Of a DNA stretch of 64,000 bases, positions 1 through 12,801 are shown piece after piece. This DNA comes from Dasytiphilus stammeri_M (GTDB lineage Bacteria > Pseudomonadota > Gammaproteobacteria > Enterobacterales > Enterobacteriaceae). The notes under the pieces were generated by a model that worked only from the letters and a program-made list of their open reading frames with translations, had not been told where the DNA came from and did not search any database. The stretch covers positions 248,001 to 312,000 of the forward strand of contig CP145878.1 of the NCBI GenBank assembly GCA_041944325.1, read 5' to 3'. Position numbers and translations under genes: made by a program. Positions within the stretch are counted from its first letter, which is position 1. Each line of letters begins with the position of its first letter.

Positions 1-1
1 A

Positions 2-1144
2 GTAGAAACAATTGCAGCCCGTAGCGGTTTGAATAATGATCAACAATATGGTAGTGTAGTTCCACCGATTCATCTTTCTAGTACCTATAATTTTTATGGT
101 TATAATCAGCCTCGCACGCATGATTATTCACGCCGCAGTAATCCAACACGTGATATAGCACAACAAGCTATTGCCCAATTAGAACAAGGAGTAGGAGCAG
201 TTATAACTAATAGTGGTATAGCAGCACTTCATTTAGTTTGTATAATATATTTAAAACCTGGTGATTTAATGATAGCACCTCACGATTGTTATGGAGGTAG
301 TTATCGGATGATTGATAGTCTTAGTAAGAGAGGTATATACCGAGTAATATTTATTGATCAAGGAGATAAAAAAGCTTTTAATGAGGTATTAACCAGAGAA
401 CCAAAATTAGTTTTAATAGAAAGTCCTAGTAATCCCTTATTGCGTGTCGTGGATATACCTTATATCTGTCATGCTGCGAGATCAGTAGGAGCTATTAGCG
501 TTGTAGATAACACTTTTTTAAGTCCAATTTTACAAAATCCATTAAAACTAGGAGCTGATCTAGTTATCCATTCATGTACCAAGTATTTGAATGGACATTC
601 AGATATTATTGCCGGAGTTGTCGTTGCTAACGATGCAGATACTTTAAGAGAAATTGCGTGGTGGGCCAATAATATTGGTGTTACAGGAGCTGCCTTCGAT
701 ACTTATATGCTCATGCGAGGATTGCGTACTTTAGGAGCCCGTATCACCATAGCACAAAACAATGCTTTAGCTATAGTAAATTATTTAAAAAAACAATCAC
801 ATGTAAAAAAAATATATCATCCTTCATTACCAGAAAATAATGGACACAAGTTTGCTGTACGTCAACAAAAAGGATTTGGTGCCATGTTGAGCTTTGAACT
901 AGATGGTAATCAGCAAACCATCGGAGAGTTTCTTAAGAGCTTAACTTTATTTACTTTAGCTGAGTCCTTAGGAGGTGTAGAAAGTCTTATTTCGCATACT
1001 GCTACTATGACACATGCTGCTATGTCAGAAAAAGCGCGCCAAGCTGCCGGAATATCGGATATGCTCTTACGAATTTCTACAGGTATTGAGAATCATGAAG
1101 ATCTAATTAATGATTTAGATCAAGCATTTAGATATATTGCTTAA
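2..1144 (+). CDS. metB: Cystathionine gamma-synthase (5' end cut by window edge)
   Basis: PLP enzyme that joins O-succinylhomoserine and cysteine to cystathionine in methionine synthesis. The reading frame is open from base 2 to the stop at 1144, and its first residues (VETIAARSGL) match the E. coli N-terminus a few residues in, so only a handful of codons are missing; the TTG at 29 is an internal leucine. The PLP-lysine context SCTKYLNGHSD and the C-terminal ESLGGVESL and RISTGIE blocks are intact. metF follows, whereas E. coli has metL between them; metL is absent here. Identification is by whole-length similarity recalled from E. coli MetB; cystathionine gamma-lyase-type relatives are less similar. 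Confidence 0.93.
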   Translation, partial: VETIAARSGLNNDQQYGSVVPPIHLSSTYNFYGYNQPRTHDYSRRSNPTRDIAQQAIAQLEQGVGAVITNSGIAALHLVCIIYLKPGDLMIAPHDCYGGSYRMIDSLSKRGIYRVIFIDQGDKKAFNEVLTREPKLVLIESPSNPLLRVVDIPYICHAARSVGAISVVDNTFLSPILQNPLKLGADLVIHSCTKYLNGHSDIIAGVVVANDADTLREIAWWANNIGVTGAAFDTYMLMRGLRTLGARITIAQNNALAIVNYLKKQSHVKKIYHPSLPENNGHKFAVRQQKGFGAMLSFELDGNQQTIGEFLKSLTLFTLAESLGGVESLISHTATMTHAAMSEKARQAAGISDMLLRISTGIENHEDLINDLDQAFRYIA

Positions 1145-1342
1145 TATATCTACTAAAGATAAATCTTGCCGATTATAAGTTACTTGGCTAGAGATTCAAT
1201 CTTTTGATTTATAGATATGAGAATCCTCATTCTTAAATTTAATGATTTTTATTGATACCTTCAAATAAAAAACTAACATTTAACTCTTTGCTCCTTTATT
1301 TTAAGTTTAATTTGTATATTTAAAATCAACAAAGGAATGGAT

Positions 1343-2239
1343 ATGAGTGGTTGGTATGTTTCTCAGCTTTCCGTGCTGAATCAACGTTTGGTAGAATTAA
1401 ATGGAAAAGTAAATATTTCATTTGAATTTTTTCCACCTAGAACATTAAAAATGGAACAAATTTTATGGAAATCAATTGATATTCTTAGTAAATTAAGACC
1501 GAAATTTGTTTCAGTAACTTCGGGAGTAAGCTTGGGAAAAATTGAAGGTACAAACCGTGTTATAAAAAAGATTAAAGAGCGCACTGGGCTTATAACTGCT
1601 CCACACTTAACATGTATTAATAGAACTCGGGCAGAGTTAACAGAAATTGCCCAAAATTACTGGAATAATGGAATACGTCATATTATTGCTCTTCGAGGTG
1701 ATTTACCAATAGGAAATAACAATCCAGCGATGTATGGTGCAGATTTAGTAGCATTATTAAAAACTATAGGAGATTTTGACATTTCGGTAGCTGCATATCC
1801 TGAAGTTCATCCTGAAGCTAAAAATGCCCAGTCAGATTTGATTAATCTGAAGCGTAAGATAGATGCTGGTGCTTCTAGGGCTATCACCCAATTTTTTTTT
1901 GAGGTAGAAAATTATCTGCGTTTTAGAGATAGATGTGTAGCTGTAGGTATTGATGTAGAAATTATACCTGGTATCTTACCAGTTTTAAATTTAACACAGA
2001 TCACAAAATTTACGACCATGAGTAATGTTCATATTCCAGGATGGATGAAGATTTTATTTTCAAATTTAGAAAATCATTCAGAAATTAATCAAATTATTGG
2101 AGCTAATTTAGCTATAGATATGGTTAAAATTTTAAGTAGTGAAGGTGTTAATGATTTTCATTTTTATACTCTTAATAGATCAGAAATTATTTATGCTATT
2201 TGTCATTTTTTAGGTGTCCGTGCTAAAAGTGATATTTAA
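1343..2239 (+). CDS. metF: 5,10-methylenetetrahydrofolate reductase
   Basis: Flavoenzyme that reduces methylene-THF to 5-methyl-THF, the methyl donor for methionine synthesis. The FEFFPPR motif (with the catalytic Glu), APHLTC, ALRGDLP (catalytic Asp) and TQFFFEVENYLRF are present and the length (298 aa) fits the family. I chose ATG 1343 rather than ATG 1337 because AAAGGA at 1331-1336 abuts 1337 but lies six bases before 1343. The stretch after FVSVT reads SGVSLGKIEGT, whereas E. coli has YGANSGERDRT, a local divergence. I see no MetJ box in the 190 bases upstream. A perfect inverted repeat spans the stop codon. Confidence 0.93.
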   Translation: MSGWYVSQLSVLNQRLVELNGKVNISFEFFPPRTLKMEQILWKSIDILSKLRPKFVSVTSGVSLGKIEGTNRVIKKIKERTGLITAPHLTCINRTRAELTEIAQNYWNNGIRHIIALRGDLPIGNNNPAMYGADLVALLKTIGDFDISVAAYPEVHPEAKNAQSDLINLKRKIDAGASRAITQFFFEVENYLRFRDRCVAVGIDVEIIPGILPVLNLTQITKFTTMSNVHIPGWMKILFSNLENHSEINQIIGANLAIDMVKILSSEGVNDFHFYTLNRSEIIYAICHFLGVRAKSDI

Positions 2240-2262
2240 TTTAGATTATCTAAATTAAATAT
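2232..2262 (+). terminator. Perfect 14-bp hairpin over the metF stop codon
   Basis: The arms 2232-2245 and 2249-2262 are exact reverse complements with a 3-base loop (TTA). The left arm contains the TAA stop of metF. The arms are nearly all A/T and no clear T-run follows, so this may be a weak terminator or a 3' mRNA-stabilising stem. Function is inferred. Confidence 0.5.
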
Positions 2263-2353
2263 GTCATTATCATACTAAAATAATTTATCAAAATCTTTAA
2301 ATAAACAATAGAAGACTTTCTTCTATATAAACTAACATAAGGAAACGTTTGTT

Positions 2354-3154
2354 ATAAAAAGACACAGAATACTAATATTTGACTCAGGATTAGGTGGTAT
2401 TTCGGTATACGATGAAATCCGTAAAATCTTACCAGATGTACATTATTTTTATTTTTTTGATAATGTAGATTTTCCTTATGGAAATAAGGAAAATAAATTT
2501 CTCATACAACGAGCAGAAAAAATTCTCTCAGAGATATCTAATAAATATTGGTTATCACTGGTAGTTATTGCTTGTAATACAGTTAGTACTGTAGCACTTT
2601 CTAGTTTACGTGCTAAATTTAAATTTCCGATAGTTGGTGTAGTACCGGCTATTAAACGAGCGGCCGAGTTAACACGTAATGGTATAATAGGATTGTTAGC
2701 CACTCCAACAACTATTTCACAATCTTATACACATAAACTTATAGCACAGTTCGCTTCAAAATCACGAATTTTAATGTTCGGTTCATTAGAATTAGTAATT
2801 CTTGCAGAAAAGAAATTACAAAATCTACCTATCTCCCTGGAGAAATTACAAAATATTTTACCAACCTGGTTAATTAAAGATCACCATCCTGATATTATTG
2901 TTCTGGGCTGCACACATTTCCAATTTTTAACAAAAGAGTTATATCATATTTTACCAAGAGGAATCCAAATTTTGGATTCAAGTGTTGCAGTAGCACGTCA
3001 AATAAATTTGTTATTAAGACATCGTCCTTTACAAAAAATTATTAAAAGTACTAATACAGCATTTTGTATAGATTTTACTAATAATTACGAACAAAAATTT
3101 TTGGTATTACAACGCTATGGTTTTAAAATACTTGAGCCGCTATTATTGAAATAA
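2354..3154 (+). CDS. murI: Glutamate racemase, non-canonical start
   Basis: Makes D-glutamate for peptidoglycan. The frame holds FDSGLGGISVYDE, the catalytic-cysteine motifs VIACNTVST and VLGCTHFQFL, and VVPAIKRAAELT, so the enzyme core looks complete. No ATG, GTG or TTG occurs in this frame between the upstream stop (2333-2335) and FDSG; the first ATG (2693) lies inside the protein. AAGGA at 2339-2343 is ten bases before an ATA codon at 2354 and seven before GTT at 2351, so initiation is probably at one of these, or a start codon has been lost or misread. murI directly upstream of a 16S gene is the E. coli rrnB arrangement, which supports the call. Function is sure; the start is not. Confidence 0.82.
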   Translation: MKRHRILIFDSGLGGISVYDEIRKILPDVHYFYFFDNVDFPYGNKENKFLIQRAEKILSEISNKYWLSLVVIACNTVSTVALSSLRAKFKFPIVGVVPAIKRAAELTRNGIIGLLATPTTISQSYTHKLIAQFASKSRILMFGSLELVILAEKKLQNLPISLEKLQNILPTWLIKDHHPDIIVLGCTHFQFLTKELYHILPRGIQILDSSVAVARQINLLLRHRPLQKIIKSTNTAFCIDFTNNYEQKFLVLQRYGFKILEPLLLK

Positions 3155-3224
3155 TATATTGTATATAGTTACTCTGAATCTATTGTAATGAAAAAAATTT
3201 ATAGTAAATTATTGATGTTAATTA

Positions 3225-3236
3225 GTTCTTTAAAAT
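3225..3236 (+). promoter_or_regulatory. boxA-like antitermination site in the rrn leader
   Basis: GTTCTTTAAAAT resembles E. coli rrn boxA (TGCTCTTTAACA) and lies about 100 bases before the 16S start, as expected for Nus-factor antitermination. A nearly identical site occurs in the 16S-23S spacer at 5215-5226. The rrn promoter should lie between murI and this box; I see no convincing -35/-10 pair there. Confidence 0.5.
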
Positions 3237-3335
3237 TTGGGTGTGCATTATCAGAAAATCAAATAGTTTTGTTGATTTGTAATTCAACGTAAAATTGAAC
3301 CTTAAGAGTATATAACTTTAAAGGTTAATACAATA

Positions 3336-4884
<1,549 letters not shown>

Positions 4885-4949
4885 AAATTAATAAATTTTC
4901 TGTATAATGCACACTTAAATAATATCTCAGGTTTCTAGAGTTGATTGAT

Positions 4950-5025
4950 GGGGCTATAGCTCAGTTGGTAGAGCACTTGCATGGCATGCAAAAGGTCAGC
5001 GGTTCAAATCTGCTTAGCTCCACCA
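4950..5025 (+). tRNA. tRNA-Ala(GGC) in the rRNA spacer
   Basis: 76-nt cloverleaf with encoded CCA; acceptor GGGGCTA/TAGCTCC carries the G3:U70 alanine identity pair, and the anticodon loop ATGGCAT gives GGC. The body (GCATGGCATGCAA, GGTCAGCGG) resembles E. coli alaW/alaX, not the TGC tRNA-Ala normally found in enterobacterial rrn spacers. Position 27-43 of the anticodon stem is a C-A mismatch. No tRNA-Ile is seen in the spacer. The last 14 bases recur after the N run because of the assembly overlap. Confidence 0.93.
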
Positions 5026-5066
5026 TTATGATATGAAGTAATCTTTAAAAAGATATTAATGTTCTT

Positions 5067-5166
5067 NNNNNNNNNNNNNNNNNNNNNNNNNNNNNNNNNN
5101 NNNNNNNNNNNNNNNNNNNNNNNNNNNNNNNNNNNNNNNNNNNNNNNNNNNNNNNNNNNNNNNNNN
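5067..5166. other. 100-N assembly gap, probably spurious
   Basis: Exactly 100 N in the 16S-23S spacer. The 55 bases before it (5012-5066) are repeated exactly after it (5167-5221). That is what results when two contig ends sharing a k-mer-length overlap are joined with a standard N spacer instead of being merged. The real spacer is probably continuous and 155 bases shorter than shown. Confidence 0.85.
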
Positions 5167-5221
5167 GCTTAGCTCCACCATTATGATATGAAGTAATCTT
5201 TAAAAAGATATTAATGTTCTT
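5167..5221 (+). repeat. 55-base duplicate of the pre-gap sequence
   Basis: Identical to 5012-5066, including the last 14 bases of tRNA-Ala. Most simply an unmerged contig overlap rather than a biological repeat. Confidence 0.9.
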
Positions 5222-5226
5222 TAAAA
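5215..5226 (+). promoter_or_regulatory. Spacer boxA-like site before 23S
   Basis: TGTTCTTTAAAA matches the boxA core found before 16S and the E. coli spacer boxA, and lies about 60 bases before the 23S start. It fits Nus-dependent antitermination through the operon. Confidence 0.5.
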
Positions 5227-5286
5227 ACTAGAAAATTAGATTAAATAGAAGAAGTGTAAATTACTAAAAACACTTGCGGGTTGTAA

Positions 5287-8197
<2,911 letters not shown>

Positions 8198-8249
8198 GCA
8201 ACACCGGAAGTGTTTTTATCTTCTTTATTGATCTTATTTCTTAGAAAGA

Positions 8250-8369
8250 TGCCAGATAACTTTAGCGCGGTGGAACCACCTGATACCATTCCGAACTCAG
8301 AAGTGAAACGCTGCAGCACCAAGGGTAGTGCGGTAATTAACTGTGCGAGAGCAGGTCGTTATCTGGCAG
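8250..8369 (+). rRNA. rrf: 5S ribosomal RNA
   Basis: 120 nt. The terminal stem TGCCAGATAAC/GTTATCTGGCA closes well, and the CCGAACTCAGAAGTGAAAC core is conserved. It lies 52 bases after 23S and ahead of tRNA-Asp. Confidence 0.94.
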
Positions 8370-8386
8370 AATAAAATTAATTAAAT

Positions 8387-8463
8387 GGTACGGTAGTTCA
8401 GTTGGTTAGAATACCGGCCTGTCACGCCGGGGGTCGCGGGTTCGAGTCCCGTCCGTACCGCCA
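8387..8463 (+). tRNA. tRNA-Asp(GTC)
   Basis: 77 nt, acceptor GGTACGG/CCGTACC, anticodon loop CTGTCAC (GTC), CCA encoded. It sits immediately after 5S, the same position as aspT/aspU in some E. coli rRNA operons, and is probably co-transcribed with the operon. Confidence 0.95.
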
Positions 8464-8539
8464 TAAAAATGAGAGCTAGCTTGAAAAATTTGTTGATTTT
8501 GGAAAATGATAAAATCATCAAGTATGCATGTTATATCAC

Positions 8540-8766
8540 ATGATGATAATAACCTTGATCGTGAAAATGAGGATTTTGCGCGTTCCTGCTTGTTGATAAA
8601 TTGCTTCAACATAAAGTGTCACCAATCTTAAAAAATCAAGATATCATGCCTATGATTCAGAATTTTAAGAACGATAAAAAGTTCCTACAAGAGAATCGCG
8701 GACAATATATCCATTAATACCTGAGTCAACGAGCTCAATTAACTTTTTTATTTTAGGAATATCCAT
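8540..8766 (-). pseudogene. accB: Decayed accB (biotin carboxyl carrier protein)
   Basis: Read on the minus strand from ATG 8766, the frame gives MDIPKIKKLIELV..SGI and then GYIVRDSLVGTFYRS before a stop at 8665-8667. E. coli AccB begins MDIRKIKKLIELV and later has GHIVRSPMVGTFYR, so the middle (about 60 residues) has been deleted. Past the stop, fragments such as KIGDTLC (complement of about 8612-8630) and then EA..Q.AGT.K.IL match the lipoyl/biotinyl domain (VGDTLCIVEAMKM) in shifted frames; the biotinylation motif is gone. accB follows aroQ in E. coli, so this is the ancestral slot. The left boundary is approximate. The rest of 8464-8540 shows nothing else. Confidence 0.8.
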
Positions 8767-8778
8767 TTATTCGTATTG

Positions 8779-9234
8779 CTATGATCTTATTCGTTTCAGA
8801 TGCTTTACGGCGGCATCTAATGCAAAAATATAACCATCTGTTCCAAAACCGCAGATTACACCATTAGAGATATCAGAAAAATAGGATTGATGACGAAAAT
8901 TTTCACGTGCGTATACATTAGATAAATGTACCTCAACAAAGGGTATATTAACTGCTAGTAAAGCATCACGTAAGGCAATACTAGTGTGAGTAAATGCTGC
9001 TGGATTAAAGATAATATAATCAACTTTATTTTTAGCAAAGTGTATACGTTCAATTAGCTCATATTCAGCATTAGATTGCAAGTGTTCCAGAGCAACCTGG
9101 AGTTCTTTAGCATACCATGTCAGATGATTGATTATCTCATTTAAGGTTACTTTACCGTATGTACTAGGTTCACGATTCCCTAAAAGATTTAGGTTAGGCC
9201 CGTTTAAAAGCAAAATCTTAAATTTGGGTATCAT
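8779..9234 (-). CDS. aroQ: 3-dehydroquinate dehydratase, type II
   Basis: Third step of the shikimate pathway (3-dehydroquinate to 3-dehydroshikimate). At 151 aa it has the type II dehydratase length. NGPNLNLLG.REP..YG (catalytic Arg and Tyr), NPAAFTHTS, VHLSN..ARE..R (catalytic His) and GVICGFG are all present. Its product feeds on through AroE (not in the window) to AroK and AroA, which are here with AroB. It was the first gene of an aroQ-accB(-accC) operon; accB downstream is now a relic. tldD is divergent, so the 148 bases between them should carry both promoters. Confidence 0.95.
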   Translation of the reverse strand: MIPKFKILLLNGPNLNLLGNREPSTYGKVTLNEIINHLTWYAKELQVALEHLQSNAEYELIERIHFAKNKVDYIIFNPAAFTHTSIALRDALLAVNIPFVEVHLSNVYARENFRHQSYFSDISNGVICGFGTDGYIFALDAAVKHLKRIRS

Positions 9235-9382
9235 ATTATCATTAACTCTTCTAATAATTGATTGATCAGAAATATTATAAATTTAATTAGTATAGTAGTC
9301 GGTATAAATTATCTACTTGTAATATTGAATATATTATGTTACTGTAAGTAACAGTAATTTCTTTTAATGAAAAACTTGCCCA

Positions 9383-10873
9383 GTGAGAAATTTAGAAATT
9401 CTCGATTATAATGTCATTAAAGAACAATGGCTAATTAAGCATAACATAAAACAATCAGATATTTTGTCTATATTAAGTAGACTTGAAGAACCTCGATTAG
9501 ATTATGGCGATTTATATTTTCAATCAAGCTATCATGAAACTTGGGTATTAGAAAATAGGATGATCAAAAATAGCTTTTATAATATAGATCAAGGAGTTGG
9601 AGTTCGGGCAATGACTGGTGAAAAGATAGGTTTTTCTTATGCTAATGAAATCAAAAAAAATAAATTAATAGAATGTGTGAAATTAGCTTGCAATATTGTT
9701 GCGAAACCCGGGAAATTACATATTGAGAATTCTACAGTTGAAAAAAATCCTTTTGATTATTCCACTTTTAACCATTATTATACAGATCTTGATCCAATAA
9801 AATCTTTGACTAACGAAGAAAAGATAGCAATCTTACACCACATTGATACCATTGCACGTTTGGAAGATCAACGTGTTCATGATGTAACTGCTAGTCTTAG
9901 TGGTGGCTATGATCAGATATTTATTTATGCTACCGATGGTACTTTAGCAATGGATATACGTCCATTAGTACAGCTTTCTATTAGTGTGTTAGTAGAAGAA
10001 AGTGGCAAACGGGAATGTGGTTCTAGTGGATTAGGAGGACGTTTTAACTATGATTTTTTTTTAAGTGAAGATAAAGGATATCTAAATGTTGAATATTGGG
10101 CACGTGAAGCCGTCCGGATTGCTCTAGTTAATTTATCTGCCATTGCGGCACCCGCCGGAATGCTACCAGTGGTGCTTGGATCAGGTTGGCCTGGTGTCTT
10201 ATTACATGAAGCGGTAGGTCATGGATTAGAAGGTGATTTTATTCGTCGCCATACATCTATATATAATGGTAAAATAGGAGAAAAAGTTGCTTCTAATTTA
10301 TGTACAGTAGTAGATGATGGTACATGTTTTGGTTTACGTGGTTCATTAAATATAGATGATGAAGGAGTTCCTGGTCAATATAATATTCTAATTGAGAATG
10401 GCATATTAAAAGGATATATGTATGATAAATTAAGTGCCCGCATGTTAGGTATGCAACCTACTGGAAATGGTCGCCGTGAATCATATGCACATTTACCTAT
10501 GCCTCGCATGACTAATACTTATATGTTAGCAGGTAATTCAACTACTACAGAAATAATAGACAGTATTGAATATGGAATTTTTGCTCCAAAGATTGCAGGA
10601 GGTCAGGTAGATATTACTTCTGGTAATTTTGTATTCTCTACTGCTGAAGCTTGGCTAATTGAGAAAGGTAGAATTACTAAACCAGTAAAAGGTGCAACAC
10701 TAATTGGTTCAGGTAGTGAAGTTATGAATAAAATTTCTATGGTAGGCAATGATTTAGTTATTGATAAAGGACTTGGTATCTGTAATAAAGATGGCCAAAA
10801 TATTCCCGTAGGAGTAGGTCAACCAACCTTAAAAATTGATAGTATTACGATAGGTGGAACTGCCATAAATTAA
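9383..10873 (+). CDS. tldD: Metalloprotease subunit TldD
   Basis: Subunit of the TldD/TldE(PmbA) zinc protease that degrades unfolded peptides and, in E. coli, processes microcin B17 and CcdA. 496 aa, longer than E. coli TldD by a few N-terminal residues. The HEAVGH zinc motif lies near residues 275-280, followed by GLEGD, and the C-terminal GGQVDITSG and GATLIGSG blocks are intact. The start is GTG 9383, the only suitable codon in frame; a nearby ATG at 9367 is in another frame, and no good ribosome site is visible, so the start is uncertain. The partner gene pmbA is not in this window. Confidence 0.92.
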   Translation: MRNLEILDYNVIKEQWLIKHNIKQSDILSILSRLEEPRLDYGDLYFQSSYHETWVLENRMIKNSFYNIDQGVGVRAMTGEKIGFSYANEIKKNKLIECVKLACNIVAKPGKLHIENSTVEKNPFDYSTFNHYYTDLDPIKSLTNEEKIAILHHIDTIARLEDQRVHDVTASLSGGYDQIFIYATDGTLAMDIRPLVQLSISVLVEESGKRECGSSGLGGRFNYDFFLSEDKGYLNVEYWAREAVRIALVNLSAIAAPAGMLPVVLGSGWPGVLLHEAVGHGLEGDFIRRHTSIYNGKIGEKVASNLCTVVDDGTCFGLRGSLNIDDEGVPGQYNILIENGILKGYMYDKLSARMLGMQPTGNGRRESYAHLPMPRMTNTYMLAGNSTTTEIIDSIEYGIFAPKIAGGQVDITSGNFVFSTAEAWLIEKGRITKPVKGATLIGSGSEVMNKISMVGNDLVIDKGLGICNKDGQNIPVGVGQPTLKIDSITIGGTAIN

Positions 10874-10893
10874 TAAACTGGGTTTTGATTACT

Positions 10894-11496
10894 TTAACTA
10901 CTTAAATAAATTCTAATACCATCAAGAACCATTTGGGTTGCTAGCATAACTAATATTAATCCCATTAAACGTTCTAGTGCACTAATTCCTTTATCTCCCA
11001 GGACTCTTAGAAAAAGACCTGATAATAACAAAATCACTAAAGTTCCTAACCAAGCACCAAGTAAAGCACTAATCATCGACATAATTCGATGTTGATATTT
11101 ATGTGAAAGTAATATTAAGGTTGCTAATAATGTTGGTCCGGCAATTAATGGGATAGCTAGTGGTACTATAAATGGTTCCTCAACCGTAGAAGAAAGATAG
11201 TTATTATCACATTGATCTGGCGATGATGCAAAAATCATTTTAATCGCAATTAAAAATAGAATTATTCCACCAGAAATTGAGACGATTTCTGTTCTCAAAT
11301 TTAAAAGATTGAGCATCTTTTCTCCGGTAAATAAAAATAACAGCATGATTATTAAAGCGATAATCATTTCACGTATGATTACTACATTACGACGTTTCGG
11401 TTCTAAAGGTTTTAATACCAACATAAAAATTGGTAAATTCCCCAAAGGATCCATAATAATTAACAGTAGCATAGTAACTGAAATGATTTCTTTCAT
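10894..11496 (-). CDS. yhgN: MarC-family inner-membrane protein YhgN
   Basis: Multi-pass membrane protein (200 aa) of the MarC/NAAT family, with about six hydrophobic segments separated by short charged loops. MDPLGNLPIF near the N-terminus and the PLAIPLIAGPTLLA segment are typical. Substrate and role are not established for the family. It is divergent from asd, exactly as yhgN and asd are neighbours in E. coli, which supports YhgN over other MarC paralogues. Convergent with tldD, 20 bases apart. Confidence 0.85.
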   Translation of the reverse strand: MKEIISVTMLLLIIMDPLGNLPIFMLVLKPLEPKRRNVVIIREMIIALIIMLLFLFTGEKMLNLLNLRTEIVSISGGIILFLIAIKMIFASSPDQCDNNYLSSTVEEPFIVPLAIPLIAGPTLLATLILLSHKYQHRIMSMISALLGAWLGTLVILLLSGLFLRVLGDKGISALERLMGLILVMLATQMVLDGIRIYLSS

Positions 11497-11683
11497 GGCT
11501 GAATCACATTATCAAGCTTGGTTTGAGTATAAATTGTAAAGCAGATCATCAAGATGATGAAATCATTTTCATATTTATTCATGAGTATCTAGCATAGTTT
11601 TATATTTTTGTGAGCTGAGACTATGGATCCTAATTATATAATTAATATAATTTATTTTCTAGTTAAAAATGAGTTATTAAAAT

Positions 11684-12793
11684 ATGAAAAAAGTTGGTTT
11701 AATTGGTTGGCGTGGAATAGTAGGTTCTGTTTTACTACAACGTATGATAGAGGAAAATGATTTTGATCAAATCAACTCTGTATTCTTTTCTACCTCACAA
11801 GTAGGTAAGAAGGCTCCCATACCAGCCGCAGAAAGATTACTACAGAATGCCTATGACATTGATACTCTTAAAGAGCTGGATATTATTATCACATGTCAAG
11901 GAAGAGATTATACCAACTATATCTATCAAAAATTGCGGAAAATTGGTTGGGATGGCTATTGGATAGATGCCGCATCGTCATTAAGAATGCAAGACGACAC
12001 AGTAATCATTCTTGATCCAGTGAACCTTGAGGTAATTTATAAGGGTCTGAATCAAGGCCTTAAAACTTTTGCAGGCGGAAATTGTACAGTGAGCCTGATG
12101 CTAATGTCATTAGGCGGTTTATTTACAAACCACCTCATTGAATGGATATCTCTATCAACTTATCAAGCCGCATCTGGTGGAGGTGCGCAATATATAATAG
12201 AATTATTACATCAAATGGGAGTATTACATAAAAGTGTGGTGAGAGATTTAGATAACCCGGCTGTCTCAATTTTAGATATTGAGCGTAAGGTAACAACCAT
12301 AAGCAGAAGTAAGGATATGCCTATTGAGCATTTTGGTGTTGCACTAGCCGGGAGTTTAATACCTTGGATTGATAAAGATCTTAAAAATGGACAGAGTCGC
12401 GAAGAGTGGAAAGGGCAAGCTGAAACGAATAAAATCTTGCAAACTGTAGCTAAGATTCCAATAGATGGGATCTGTGTCCGTATTGGTGCATTGCGTTGTC
12501 ATAGTCAATCCTTTACAATAAAACTCAAAAAAAATCTCTCAATTATAGAGATTGAACAGTTACTAACCGACCATAATAAATGGGTTAAGTTAATTCCTAA
12601 CAAACAAGAGCCAACCGTGTATAAACTGACACCGGCGGCGGTAACCGGCAGCTTGAAAATTTCGGTTGGAAGATTACGCAAATTAGCTATGGGACCAAAT
12701 TATTTGTCTGCTTTTTCAGTTGGAGATCAGTTACTTTGGGGAGCTGCCGAACCATTGCGTAGAATGTTACGTTTATTAATAAATATAAGCTAA
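11684..12793 (+). CDS. asd: Aspartate-semialdehyde dehydrogenase
   Basis: Reduces aspartyl phosphate to aspartate semialdehyde, the branch point to diaminopimelate/lysine and to homoserine. 369 aa; nucleotide-binding GWRGIVGS at residues 8-15, catalytic Cys134 in GGNCTVSLM, catalytic His in LRCHSQ, and the WKGQAETNKIL block. With dapA in this window it supports diaminopimelate supply for the peptidoglycan that murI also serves. It converges on glpD with only eight bases between stops. Confidence 0.95.
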   Translation: MKKVGLIGWRGIVGSVLLQRMIEENDFDQINSVFFSTSQVGKKAPIPAAERLLQNAYDIDTLKELDIIITCQGRDYTNYIYQKLRKIGWDGYWIDAASSLRMQDDTVIILDPVNLEVIYKGLNQGLKTFAGGNCTVSLMLMSLGGLFTNHLIEWISLSTYQAASGGGAQYIIELLHQMGVLHKSVVRDLDNPAVSILDIERKVTTISRSKDMPIEHFGVALAGSLIPWIDKDLKNGQSREEWKGQAETNKILQTVAKIPIDGICVRIGALRCHSQSFTIKLKKNLSIIEIEQLLTDHNKWVKLIPNKQEPTVYKLTPAAVTGSLKISVGRLRKLAMGPNYLSAFSVGDQLLWGAAEPLRRMLRLLINIS

Positions 12794-12801
12794 CTAACTA
12801 A

